Part shown: positions 32,338 through 43,512 of the stretch, one piece after another
Numbering within the stretch: position 1 is the first letter of the stretch
How the letters are laid out: each line of letters opens with the position of its first letter
The notes under the pieces: model-generated
What the model was told of the DNA's origin: nothing
The model's database searches: none
What the model saw: only the letters and a program-made list of their open reading frames with translations
Assembly (NCBI GenBank): GCA_934045075.1
Contig: OW203738.1
Coordinates: 5,695,487-5,759,486 of the forward strand
Direction: 5' to 3'
DNA: 64,000 bases
Origin: Yponomeuta sedellus
Taxonomy: Eukaryota > Arthropoda > Insecta > Lepidoptera > Yponomeutidae
Program-made: the position numbers and the translations under genes

Positions 32338-34710
32338 TTAAGATTCTTGTGTTCCATCATTACGATACTCATCGTGTAAGACTGGTGTCCATTGACCTTC
32401 TACTCTGTTTAAGTGAACTATATTTCTTCTTATTTGCTGTCCCGTTTCCTCGTTCCTTACAATAACGTCGCCACCTACAGACTTTTCTACTACATGTGAT
32501 GTAGTGTTAAAACTCGTAGTTAGTTTATTGTTTCTCTCCACCTCGTTTACATACACCTTATCTCCGGTAGATATATCTAGAACCTTAGCTCTCCTTTTCC
32601 GATCGCCGTAAACCTTTCCTTTCTCTTATTGTATTTTGTCTCGATCTCGTACTTTTGTATCGTCCTCCCTATCGTTCATGTACTTTAAAATAGTGATTTT
32701 GTCTCTGTTTTGGCGTTTAAGAAAAGTTCCGATGGCGTGTTTCCTGTGACTGAGTGTGGAGTGGAATTATACATCATGAGATATTCGTACAAAGCCTCTT
32801 TAATGTATTTTTTCTCGGTTTGACTTATCTTTAAACGCTTGACAATATCCCTGTTCTGGCGTTTTACTTCACAGTTCATCTGAGGCCAATAGGGAACTGT
32901 GCTAAAAAGTGTTATATTGCATTCCCGACAGAAATCTTTAAATTCTTCACTTACGAACTGACGCCCATTGCCCGCAGTAAAAGATACTGGGTAACCCAAC
33001 CGACTAAACGTATCTTTTAATATTTAAATAATCTGAGCACTGGTAATCGTCATAATTATTTTGACCTCCTTATAACGGCTGTAATAGTCAATAATCACCA
33101 AAAGATAGTCACCGTTAGGTAATGGTCCTAGTAAGTCCATTGCAACATCTATCCATGGTTCAGCAGGGAGTTCTCGGCGTTTCATTGGTGCTAGAGGATT
33201 TGGTAAACCCACCAAGGTGCAACCTTTGCAACTCTTTACAATTTTCTCAACCTCCTTATCGATCTTTGGCCACCAAACTTTCGATCACAATCGTCGCTTC
33301 ATTGCCACGATCCCCGGGTAACCTTCGTGGACGGCATCCAGTACCCGCTTCCTCAAGTGATTGAGGAACTACAATTTTGTTCCCCCTCAACGGGACATTT
33401 TCATGGAAACACAGTTCGTCTTCAAAAATTTTGTAATTCTTTACCGATTCTTCCCAATGATCACCATAAATACCTTTTTTACGCTGCCGATATCTGAGTC
33501 CGACTTTAATTCTTTTACGATGTCTCGCATTGGGATTGCATGGGGTCTTGCCAATTATACGATTTGATGTACATGGTCCACCGAGCTTATTTGCATGTTT
33601 GGGTTTTTGCATAACCGCGACAAGGGATCGGCAATATTACTCTTGCCCGGCAATAATTCGTGGTCCATTATTGTCTATTCGTACTAACGCCGCGCCTGTT
33701 CCTACGGGGCTTGCGTCTGCTATGACTTGTGTTATTTTTAACGTCGTAATATCCCAGTGTTTCTATGTCCGTCAGTGAATTTTTCAATTTCTGGAACGCA
33801 TCGTCTTGTGTCTTGGTCCAATATTCTTCAATACTCGCCTTTTTTCCCAACTTCTTTCTTAATAGTTCTTTTAGGGGTTCTGGCGTCGTAGCCAGGTTAG
33901 GGGTCCACTTGTAGATGTAATTCACGAGCCCAAGAGAATTTGCAGCTCCTCAATAATTTTTGGTACTCTGAATTCTGATATGCTACCAATATATTTTGCA
34001 ATGGAGATTTTTTGGAAAAACTCTGGTGCACATGTTATTCCGAACATCAACCTTTTGTATCTGAAGAGGCTACAGGGTGTTATAAAAGTTGTTAGATGTC
34101 TCGAGTTTGGGTGCAGTTCTATTTGGTGGAAAGCATTATTTATATCAAGCTTCGTGAAATATTTCACCTTTCTTATTTTGGGTAGTAAATGTTCCATACA
34201 TGGCAGTGGGTGGTTTTCTCTCAGTATAGCCGTATTGGCTCGCCTTATGTCTACACACTACCGTACTTCTCCGTCGTCCTTTAGTATGGGTACAATTGGT
34301 GAGATCCATGAAGATGGCTCGTGAACTTCTTCAATGATATCGCAATTCAATAACTCTTTTATTTTGTTTTCTATCGTTTCTTCGAGTGGGATTGGTATTC
34401 TTCTAATAGGTTGCATAACTGTCTTCACGATGTCATGAATTGGAATGTGTACCAAAACATTTTTTAATTTTTGGAAAGGGCTTATTAATTCCTTGAATCT
34501 GATTGATTCCAATTTCAATACTCCCAAACGTATCGCTGTATCTTTGCCGAGCAAGTTCCTTGAACCATCTTTAATAACATAAATGATGCTGCGATAAATT
34601 CTCCCATCGGACTTCATAACAGCTTCAAAGGACCCCATCACATCCAAAGGGGTTTTGCTCCTATAGGCCAGCATGATTTTATTTGGTTCCTTAATTTGTT
34701 TATAGCACAC
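32338..34710 (-). pseudogene. gypsy pol (RT, RNase H, integrase), broken
   Basis: Pol remnants in order: protease end and RT start (34258-34710, IPIPLEETIENKIKELL), an in-frame stop at 34258-34260, then RT in the same frame with LDINNAFHQIEL and APEFFQK. About 34005 the sequence jumps to the later IEELQILLG region, so the segment with the catalytic YxDD box is gone. A frameshift near 33925 leads to the connection region, another near 33720 to RNase H (VIADASPVGTGAAL), and about 33650 a second jump removes most of RNase H and joins to SNIADPLSRL. Integrase follows with its zinc finger (HEGYP, CKGC), the core D in DLLGPLP, an in-frame stop at 33024-33026, the second catalytic Asp changed to Gly at 32970-32972, and a retained Glu in the MNCEVKRQN segment. 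The C-terminus ends at 32338. Confidence 0.9.
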
Positions 34711-35603
34711 GATTTTGTTTGAGGTAGTTCCATGTTTTATGAGTAATCAAATTAAGCTTGCAGCTAGAATCGATCAACATTGCAACTTTGACACCACCGA
34801 TATCACATTCTATTGTAGCGTCGTCGATCACATTGAATGTGTACTGAATTTCTTCCTCATCTAGGGAATTTGTTGCTGTGTTACTACGTGTTTTTTTTAA
34901 TAGTATTTTTCTCTCGTTTTTCATCCATGTTTCTTTTGTGTTTCTTTTGTTCTGAGCTAATTTAGTTTTACAGCATCTCTGAAAATGTCCCAGTTTTCCA
35001 CAACCATTGCATTTCTTTCCTCTTTCCGGACGTTTCATATCTTGAGAATCGTGCATATGGCTGCATCTGCCACATTTTATCATTGTCTTCCTTTCATCCG
35101 CCTTCTTTTTCTCACTGTCCCATTTTGGACTCTCTTTGTATCTCCCTGCGATAACGTTGACATCAGTTTGTTTTGATTTCTCTTTTAGTTCGTAACTTTC
35201 CAATTGATGATTTACCACTTCTATGGTGTTTGCTTCCGTTATTACTTTATTTAATGTGACTCCATCACCCATCGTTAAAATCTTTTTTCTTAATTCCGAC
35301 GAGACACATCTTTCAATTATTTGGTCGATGATATGGTCATTCGCATTATCAAATATACATTTTGCGGCTTGATCCCTCAGTTTTATCAGAAATTTTTCAA
35401 AACATTCTCCTTGACGAGTCGAAAATGTGCCTTTCGTATGTTTTATTCTGATTAGGTAGAAGTACTCATCTAGCTTTTTAATAGCTAGGTATTTCAAAAA
35501 TATCCACCCCTACAGTTGCATCAACCTTGCACCAGGGAGTTTATAAAATATATCTTGTAGACCCATTCCTCCCAAGAGTAACAATGTTGCTCTCTTCTTT
35601 ACA
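34700..35603 (-). pseudogene. gypsy gag and start of protease, broken
   Basis: Gag-derived frame. Similarity begins about 35600 (KKRATLLLLGG...), meets an in-frame TAG at 35510-35512 and then runs open to 34700. The open part has no ATG. It holds a capsid-like stretch (KLDEYF, FEKFLIKLRDQAAKC), zinc-binding CGRCSHMHDSQDM and the knuckle CNGCGKLGHFQRCC, and then protease sequence with DSS where DSG/DTG is expected. The N-terminal third of a normal Gag is missing; the tandem array occupies its place. A frameshift near 34712 separates it from the next pol segment. Confidence 0.85.
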
Positions 35604-35607
35604 GGTT

Positions 35608-36800
35608 AATGAAAGTTTCAACCAATTTAAAGGTTAACCATTGAATTTGTAAGGAAAACATCTATTCATTAAATGGAGGTCCCAACCAGTTTAATGGTAG
35701 GCCGCTGACATTGCGTAGAGAAGGTATGTACTTTTAATTAAATAAGGTCTTAACGAATTAAATGGTTAGCCGGTTAAATAGCGCAGATAAGGTACTTTTA
35801 ATTAAATGAAGTCTCAACCAATTTAATGGTGAGCCGGTGAAATAGCGCATAGAAGGTACTTTCAATTAAATGAAGTCTCAACCAATTTAATGGTTAGCCG
35901 GTGAAATAAAGCAGATAAGGTACTTTCAATTAAATGAAGTCTCAACCAATTTAATGGTTAGCCGGTGAAATAAAGCAGAGAAGGTACTTTCAATTAAATG
36001 AAGTCTCAACCAATTTAATGGTCAGCCGGTGAAATAAAGCAGAGAAGGTACTTTCAATTAAATGAGGTCTCAACCAATTTAATGGTCAGCCGGTGAAATA
36101 AAGCAGAGAAGGTACTTTCAATTAAATGAAGTCTCAACCAATTTAATGGTCAGCCGGTGAAATAAAGCAGAGAAGGTACTTTCAATTAAATGAAGTCTCA
36201 ACCAATTTAATGGTCAGCCGGTGAAATAAAGCAGATAAGGTACTTTCAATTAAATGAAATCTCAAACAATTTAATGGTTAGCCGGTGAAATAAAGCAGAG
36301 AAGGTACTTTCAATTAAATGTAGTCTCAACCAATTTAATGGTCAGCCGGTGAAATAAAGCAGAGAAGGTACTTTCAATTAAATGAAGTTTCAACCAATTT
36401 AATGGTCAGCCGGTGAAATAAAGCAGATAAGATACTTTCAATTAAATGAAGTCTCAACCAATTTAATGGTCAGCCGGTGAAATAGCGCAGAGAAATTACT
36501 TTCAATTAAATAAAGTCTCAACCAATTTAATCGTCAGCCGGTGAAATAGCGCAGAGAAATTACTTTCAATTAAATAAAGTCTCAACCAATTTAATGGTTA
36601 ACCGGAGAAATTGCTTGAACAAATCCTTCAATCGATTAGGAGTCCCAATCAATTTAACAGTAGGCTGTTGACATTGTATGGAGAATTTACTGTGAATTAA
36701 ATGAAAGTCTTAACCAATTTAATGGTTAGCCGCTGTAACTGCTAACTTGAAAAAATATGCTTTTATTATGTGAGAGTTTCAATCAATTTAATAGTAGTAA
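35608..36800 (-). repeat. 64-bp tandem repeat array in the gypsy leader
   Basis: About 18 head-to-tail copies with an exact 64-bp period in the centre (for example equivalent bases at 36001, 36065 and 36129). Each copy holds TCAATTAAATGAAGTCTC, CCAATTTAATGG and AGCCGGTGAAATAAAGCAGA. Central copies are nearly identical and copies at both ends diverge, the usual pattern of unequal exchange. ATTAAAT and ATTTAAT in each unit are mutually complementary, so each unit could form a weak stem. The array abuts the truncated 5' end of gag. Confidence 0.95.
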
Positions 36801-37673
36801 TATCCTTACTGCTAGAGAGTTCAATTTGCCATATTATATCTTAGCACTGTAAATTGATGTTTCCTAAATGACATAAGGTGAATGCGTTTTAAAGCTGGTG
36901 CACATATCAATCATCTGTTCCTCAATAAATAAGAACCAACATCACTGTGACGATTGTTGGTATTAACATAACAGGAATGTTACTTGGTAGTAAGGAGGTC
37001 CTAATGTCACTTTAAATTAGTGGGCAATACTAAAAAAATAATAACTACAAATTTATTTTCCAAAAACAATGCACCTGTGTTTTAAATAAATATAGGTATT
37101 TAAAAATCTCTCTGTGTTTCGGCCAGTCCTATTCCTTTCCTTGAAAAGTTTAAGTGTTTACTAGATTTAGGTTTGTTCGTCAAGTTCACTAGTTAATTCC
37201 TCCACACTACAATACTCACTTAATTATTTCCACAGCCTTGTTTTGAAGTCAATACCACCAGGAAACGTTTGTAAGTTCCTTCCAGGTCATTATTATTTTT
37301 ATTATTTTACATCCAGACCAAAATCGAATGAAATAAAACAAACTTAAAACCATAATACTTATTGTTTCTTCTAGATAGCATGTTCAACTACATCCAAATT
37401 AGGATAGACAGAAAAATATACTTAAGATTTTTTTTTTTCTTCGACGAATAGCTAGTTACATACTGATACTTCCGTTAGGAATTTATTTAATTTGTAAATT
37501 AAATTTGTTTTCTTGGTTTTAAAGTATCTGAGGAAACAGAGATGCCCGTCGGTAAATCGACGACATAATTATTGATAAGATAACCGAATAAAGTTGTTTG
37601 CAACGCACCACGCCACCTTTCTGCCATTTTTCAGTTTTCGTAGCAAGTAAATATGAAATTCCTATCGCACTAA
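36801..37673 (-). other. Gypsy leader between the array and the primer-binding site
   Basis: About 870 bp of AT-rich DNA inside the element, with no frame or motif I recognise. Confidence 0.6.
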
Positions 37674-37691
37674 CCTTTTATCTCGTCGCCA
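37674..37691 (-). promoter_or_regulatory. Gypsy primer-binding-site-like sequence
   Basis: The minus strand reads TGGCGACGAGATAAAAGG, two bases inside the 5' LTR. The first bases match the CCA end of a tRNA, but I cannot assign the tRNA beyond TGGCGAC. Confidence 0.6.
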
Positions 37692-37693
37692 CT

Positions 37694-37873
37694 TGTAAGA
37701 TTAGTATTTCCTTGTGTTGTCACTGGCTCACTATCACACCAAGTCGGTATTACACGAAGCACGTCCAACCACACTCCACGCTCTCACGCAGCGCACTGAC
37801 AGATTGACAGCTCCCCACCACTTGTGTGTGTGAGACAGTGTACTATATCTATTTAATAGATACAAACACTACA
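37694..37873 (-). repeat. 5' LTR of the gypsy element
   Basis: 180 bp, TGTAAGATTAG...ACTACA. One difference by eye from the 3' LTR. Target duplication CTTAG follows at 37874-37878. Confidence 0.95.
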
Positions 37874-37878
37874 CTTAG

Positions 37879-38471
37879 TCTTTTCAAAGTCCTTTATTAG
37901 CAGAGTTTACGTAATAATTATAAAACTTTAATTCCAGACATCATTGTCATCTAAATAATCCTTTTAGTAGCCTTTTTGGCACAAAGTGTACTTAACACAT
38001 TTTTTCGAATCGCGTTTCAAGCAAGCTTAATATATCTTTTAAGATTTTATTATAGAAACGTATACAATGCCCCATGAAGAATGTATTAACCTTTGCCAGC
38101 TTAAACCTTGGTACGAAAGTTTATATCGATTTCTAGTATTTAGTTTCAAAGTTACTGATATTTTTCCTGACATATAATTAATGTTTACATAATTGAAAGT
38201 TACCTATAGTGATTTTTTATAGAAAATGTGTTAGGTTGCATTATATTTTAGTTGCGCTGTACGTAGTTGAGAGTGGAGAGTAATTTTATGAAATAGACTC
38301 GCTTTGTTGGCTTATTGGAAGATATTGCTTAGGGCTGTCACTTTGTTTGCTGTACCTAGTCTATCCATTTGTTGGCGGAATTGTTTGCTTACGACTACGC
38401 TTAGATACTATTTTGTCTGGTACTTACTCTTCTATTTTACCTCAACATACATTAATTACATTACCTTCCTC
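37879..38471. other. No recognised feature
   Basis: AT-rich DNA right of the gypsy element, ending in a short repeat M scrap (38472-38507). Confidence 0.45.
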
Positions 38472-38565
38472 ACGGAAGAGACCCGTGCCCCTTGGTGGGG
38501 ACATAATAAATAGAATATAATAGTTGTATAGAATCAGGCGTTACTTTGCGGAAATCCATAATATC

Positions 38566-38626
38566 AAAATTACTTTGCTGAATTCCGCCAAAAAATGTTT
38601 TTGGCGGAATTCAGCAAAGTAATTTT
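38566..38626. repeat. Perfect 29-bp hairpin
   Basis: Arms 38566-38594 and 38598-38626 are exactly complementary around ATG. The arm contains TTACTTTGCTGAATTCCGCC. Confidence 0.95.
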
Positions 38627-38879
38627 AACTTTTTAATGCTAGAATAGAATAGAAAACGTTCATTTGGTACCAGAATCCAAACAAAAACAATAATGGTTTA
38701 GCGTGAAATTAGAGTCTTCGTGGAGTACCTACTTTCTTTCAGACATAATAATATAGCAGATATAAGACATGGCACCAAAATGGCCGCCGCTCAGCATATG
38801 CCATGATCGTTGCAGACCATGACGCTGATTTTCAGCGGTCGCCAAAATATATAATAATAATAAGTAGTTGATGGTGGTG

Positions 38880-39075
38880 ATGATACATTACATACAGGCA
38901 CATACATTGCTTCTGGTCCCAATCCCGATACCGTGTGTAGTGGAAATCCGAAACAGCGACATCACAAACATGTAAACATCCAAGACCTGGGGTTTTTTTT
39001 GTTCCCAGCTGAGTACGAACCCGGGACCTCTTACATTGCAAGCAGATGCACTACCGCTGCTCCACAGAGGTCGTC
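38880..39075 (-). repeat. Repeat D
   Basis: ACATACAGGCACATACATTG, AACATGTAAACATCCAAGAC, ACCCGGGACCTCTTACATTG and CACTACCGCTGCTCCACAGA: a minus-strand copy ending in its tRNA-like head. Confidence 0.85.
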
Positions 39076-39304
39076 ACGTACCCATTTTAAATTTTATAAT
39101 AAAAAATTATCAGATTCTCACCAAAAAAGTACTGTTACTGATTGACTAATATACATTACATTTTTATAATGATAAAAATAATTTATTTACACTTATTTAT
39201 TATAGTAAATCTCTTGTATTCAGATCTCGATTAAAAAGTTAGTTATTAAAAAGCGAAATATATTAAAACTCTTTGAAATTACTCATTCGCGGTCCTCTAG
39301 TTCA

Positions 39305-39628
39305 GTAACCTTCTTCTTCTTCAGACTGTATTAGTCCACTGCTGGACATAGCCCTCCCCTCATGAGCGCCATAGCGCAAGATTGTGCCATCATTGGGGGG
39401 TAATGCCCATAATCCCCACGCTGGGCATTCGGGTTGGGAATCGCAAATTGGTAACCTGTGTGAAGTAATTTCTTTAAAGTAAGGATATAGTTAATGAGCG
39501 CCATAGCGCCCTGTCTTCAGCTTGCCGCATCCAGCATCTGCCTGCAGTTATGGCGCTATCGCGCTCATTAGGGGAGGGCTACGTCCATCAGTGGACTACA
39601 TAATTTAGCCTGAAGAAGAAGAAGAAGG
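39305..39628. repeat. Repeat C fold-back pair
   Basis: 39305-39450 is repeat C on the minus strand (TTCTTCTTCTTCAGACTG...). 39490-39628 is on the plus strand and includes GTCTTCAGCTTGCCGCATCC from the RT coding tail seen at 46096-46334. The two GAA-type ends point outwards. Confidence 0.8.
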
Positions 39629-39867
39629 ATATAATAATAATAAACAAATCAACTCATCACAATCACTAGTCCTGGTCCCAAACTAGGATATTCTAGGATA
39701 ACCAGGCATAGAGATCACATCAATTAGATTATTTTGCTTATTTATTAATAGTTTTCCATATATGACGGTACTGTTGTGGATTTATAGAGTTTAAGTTGTT
39801 CTTTTGATTGCATGTTTCAAACAAGAACCCTACTAGGGCGCTGTTAACTTAAAATAACTATACATTT

Positions 39868-40065
39868 AGCGGTAGCGCGTCCGCCTACCATGCAAGAGGT
39901 CCCGGGTTTGAATCCCGGCTGGAAACAAAAAAAAAAGTCCAGGTCTTGGATGTTTACATGTTTGTGAAGTCGTTGTTTCTGGTTCCCACGACACAGGGTA
40001 TCCTAGTGTGGGGCCAGAAGCAATGTATGTGCCTGTATGTAAATGTTATGTTATGTTATCAATAT
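39868..40065 (+). repeat. Repeat D
   Basis: GCGGTAGCGCGTCCGCCTAC, AGGTCCCGGGTTTGAATCCC, poly-A, CAGGTCTTGGATGTTTACAT, GGTTCCCACGACACAGGGTA and a TATGTAAATGTTATGTTATG tail. The best-preserved head of the family. Confidence 0.88.
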
Positions 40066-40069
40066 TTAT

Positions 40070-40735
40070 ACATAACTTATACACAGGTGAGCATAAATAT
40101 TATATGTTTTGATGATTAAGTTTTGATTCGATGTGCATTATTACATAGATAGATAAATCATTTATTCACATAAGACACACATACATAATTATACAAAGTG
40201 AAGCCATATAAATCTAATGCGCAGTCGATTAGTATGATTGATATTCCTTCTTGTTAATTTATGATCCATTGGCTATGCAATCTACATTGAACTTTCAAAG
40301 TAAACCATGAATTGTCCAAGAATTGTTACAAAATTATGCAACATTACCCAGTCAACATACTGGTATGCTACATCGGCGACAATCAATAATGATACGGTCA
40401 GCAACAACCGCGTATGGAAGTAGCGTCAGCAGAGCCGGCGCGGCCTAAAAGGTACCGATAGCAAAAGCAGGCGCGCAAATAACTCGCGAGGCTAGATTAG
40501 ACAAGAGCGCATTCGCGATCTGTATGACTAGCATGGACTTGGAGAATGTAGTGTTACTTACGGTACAATATTCCTGTGAAGGAAGCCATCACAAGGAAAC
40601 TCGAGTGTCTAAGGTGATCGCTATTCGAGAAATCGTTACCAGGTTTGTTCCACATGTTGACAGTCCGCCTCTCAATATTAATAACATAAATAATGTGCAC
40701 TGCTGTTCTCATTTTTACATACAAAGATCTAACCA
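40070..40735. other. No recognised gene
   Basis: Contains a GC-richer patch near 40420-40530 without a recognisable frame. Opposite-strand frames of 60 and 72 codons at 40524-40742 are probably chance. Confidence 0.4.
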
Positions 40736-40861
40736 TATGTAGATAGATAGATATATAGAGAAAACTTTATTGTACATAAAAAAAGGAAATTTAGTTATAA
40801 ATTTGTTCCGATTCTTTGACGGACCATTCGGTATTTGTAAGTTGCATATTTATATTATATT

Positions 40862-41000
40862 TATTTTTATTGCACTAACCCGTGCTAAGGACAAATTTAA
40901 AAACCTATTTAGAGGCTAAAAATTTCACCCATGCCGGGATTCAAACCCGCAACCTCTGGCTATCCGTGCCAGTATCTGGCACTGGCACGGATAATATTGT
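40862..41000 (-). repeat. Repeat A, truncated fold-back
   Basis: TTGCACTAACCCGTGCTAAG, ACCTATTTAGAGGCTAAAAA, GATTCAAACCCGCAACCTC, then GGCACTGGCACGGATA turning back. Confidence 0.85.
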
Positions 41001-41229
41001 TATAAATATTCTGGATTTTCTGATTTTATAATTGCGACATATATGTCCTTTTAATAAATAGATCTTTCTGCGGTCTAATCGGATTAAAAAAAATTACTCT
41101 AGTTATAAAATGTTAATTATTCATAGTTTTCTGTTTCAGTCTGGACAGAGATTAAATGGAAAGTCCTTGTGTCGACTCCTCCGGGGGAGTAAAGGGACCA
41201 ATGACAAAAACACGTTTCTATCTTAACAA

Positions 41230-41830
41230 AAAAATGTGCTGTCAGCAGAAACGTGGAGTTTCCCGCAATAATTTATTTTATCACTCCCATTGACTTTGAC
41301 TCGATGTTCGCGCAAGAATCGATCGCGCGACGTAATCCTGAATCTGTGGTCATTCATTCACCACTCATTCGTTCCGGTGCCGTCGCTCGTGCCGCTCGCT
41401 CGCTACTAATTTATCCAGCCATCTGCACACACATTCGCACTGTGACATACGCGCGTGAGAAGTGCTCGGATTGTCGTGAAGTGATAGACATTTTGGTGAC
41501 TAATTAGCTTTATCAGCTCAAAGAACAATATATTGACAATATTAGACTATAAGTGAACAGTGCAGGAGTGTTCTCCGTACGCTGGACGCATCAGCTCATC
41601 CATCACCGCTCATCATCTGCCCAACAGCTAAAGCGAGCCATCATCCACCATCACCAAGTAAGTCCATTCACTTCACCTCCCATTCCGCTCTCTCAAACAG
41701 CCCATCGTGAGGTAGACCTAGCCGACCCTGGCTAACTGCCACTCGACTTGACTGTAATGAGCGCGTGCTAGTCGCACTCGCCTTGGTGGTGCTGGCCCAA
41801 CAATAAAGTTTTGTCGAAATATGTGTTTCA
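41230..41830 (+). other. Unassigned CpG-richer block with splice/poly-A-like signals
   Basis: An 84-codon frame (41253-41507) and a 60-codon frame (41553-41735) show no family resemblance. CACCAAGTAAGT (splice-donor-like) occurs near 41654 and AATAAAG near 41803. The block could be a solo LTR, a retroelement leader or an exon; I cannot decide. Confidence 0.25.
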
Positions 41831-42419
41831 GATGTTGATGTTTTATTATGTTGTTCGGAACTGGTAAATTGGTTTGATTTCTCAATTCCGCTGGTGTTGA
41901 TGGGTGATAGCCAATAATGGGTTTTGCGACTAAACACTACACTAAAACCATTTCTTGTTGTCAGTCAATGGCTCTTCTAATATTGAACCAAGCAACTGAC
42001 TTACGCAGTCTATTATTATACTTTATTGGACACAGAGAGAGAATTCACACAAAACATAAGCGTAATATAAATGAGTACATAGGCGAGCTTATTTCTATAG
42101 AAATTTCTTCCAGCCAACCCGTACATATAGAGGTAGGCAAGGAGAGGCAGTGTGGGCTTAATAACCGTACGTGCACAATTGCCCATCTTGCTCATAGTAT
42201 TCTAAACGTTGAGCTATTTTTCGTCACGTCACGTCAGAAACGTAGGTTTCCCTACAATTTTGTTCTTCTTTGTTGTTTTTTTATTTATTTATTTATAGTT
42301 AGAAAAATGCCTCCCATCAGACGAAACCAACAAGGTCTATCTGTGTTTTGGTTTCTTTGTTTAATTATGTGTTGTTGCAATAAATGTTTTTCTTTGTTTC
42401 TTTCTCTCACCGCTACTAG
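41831..42419. other. No recognised gene
   Basis: The 175-codon frame at 41917-42444 has low-complexity hydrophobic segments and ends in repeat A. A repeat I-like scrap lies near 42120-42195. Not supported as a gene. Confidence 0.4.
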
Positions 42420-42533
42420 AGTCGTCCATTGGCTCAATTGGTAGAGCGCTGGCACGGAAAGCCAGAGGTTGCGCGTTCGAATCCCGGCATGGGTGAAATT
42501 TTTAGCTTCTAAATAGGTTTTTAAATAAAGTTT
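42420..42533 (+). repeat. Repeat A, tRNA-like head and 3' part
   Basis: GTCGTCCATTGGCTCAATTG, GTAGAGCGCTGGCACGG, GCGCGTTCGAATCCCGGC, AGCTTCTAAATAGG. Confidence 0.85.
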
Positions 42534-43336
42534 TATTATTATAATATTATTATTGTGTCTAAACCAATGCAAAATAGCGTGCTTGTTAAAGCTGTATTTG
42601 AAGTGATAAGCTAACTCAACCTCATTCTTAATGAACATACTTATTCCACCCCCGTCTACAGCTAATAACCTCAGTGTAAGCTTGGCATTAACTCCGACAC
42701 GTCTCTACCCATTAGACGTAACATGATCTGCTTATAAAGAGGGTTACGTACAATTTTCTTAGGTTCCACCACTTAGTTTAGGCGAAAGTTCTTTTTGAGG
42801 TTGTCTATCTATTTGTTGGTACAAATGTTTGCTTAAAATCACTCTTAGATTAGATAAGATTAGATTAGAACTCTTTATTGAACACAACAGAAAACAAAAT
42901 ACTTATAAGGCTTACATATCTAAGCTTACATACGTACCTTCTCTTCTATTTACCACAACGTACTTATTTTAAATTCCTTACCCGAAAAATTGTACTAATT
43001 GACTTTTTTAAGGAAGATACGGCAATGTACTTAAAATTAATATTAATAAATACTTAGGGCATTCTCTGCCTTGTTTTAGAGCCACATTATATTAATAAAA
43101 TATAGCCTATAATCGTCCCACAGCTGGGAACACAGTAAGAGATAGTGTGGGCTTAATTACCACTTATGCCCACCGCAAATTGGCAATTTTTTGCTACTAC
43201 ACCTTGACAAATGTGCATCACAGAACTTAGAAAACAAAGTCAATGGTACAGGGGACTATGCAACTGTAAAGGTTGATGTGATGTAGACTGTACAGTCGTT
43301 ACCATGCTACGTCAAGCCTTTGTTATAAACTGTATT
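42534..43336. other. LINE-tail and repeat I scraps
   Basis: 42845-42905 has GATAAGATTAGATTAGAACT with TTTATTG (reversed LINE 3' end). 43100-43190 has TGTGGGCTTAATTACCAC and a TGCCCACCGC-type run (minus repeat I). The rest is unassigned. Confidence 0.5.
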
Positions 43337-43512
43337 TTACAAACCTATTTAGAAGCTAAAAAATCCACCCATGCCGGGACACGAACCCGCGAGCTCTGGC
43401 TAACCTCTGGCTTTAAAAAAAAAACCGTGCCAGCGCTCTCCCAACTGAGCTAATAGGCGACTAACCGGCATCAGTGAAATTTCGAACCTCTTTACAATAC
43501 CCTCTGTATTAC
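43337..43512 (-). repeat. Repeat A copy
   Basis: ACCTATTTAGAAGCTAAAAA, ACGAACCCGCGAGCTCTGGC, an insertion of A-rich sequence, CCAACTGAGCTAATAGGCGA, GTGAAATTTCGAACCTC. Confidence 0.85.

Larger units (their letters stand above)
31978..37873 (-). mobile_element. Defective Ty3/gypsy LTR retrotransposon
   Basis: 5,896-bp element read on the minus strand. Seen: 180-bp LTRs at 31978-32157 and 37694-37873 that differ at one position by eye (CCCCAACAC versus CCCCACCAC), TG...CA ends, and the 5-bp target duplication CTTAG at 31973-31977 and 37874-37878. Inside are a primer-binding-site-like sequence, a long leader with a 64-bp tandem array, a truncated gag with CCHC knuckles, and remnants of protease, RT, RNase H and integrase in the Ty3/gypsy order. 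Coding capacity is destroyed by stops, frameshifts and at least two large internal deletions. It sits in an older dispersed repeat (31920-31977), also seen near 5805-5880 and 30345-30450. Confidence 0.95.

Noticed and set aside
35608..36800. CRISPR-like array
   Set aside because: The 64-bp units are contiguous, with no unique spacers, and lie in a retrotransposon leader of a eukaryotic genome.
41917..42444. 175-codon plus frame as a host gene
   Set aside because: No motif, low-complexity hydrophobic stretches, and its end runs into repeat A.
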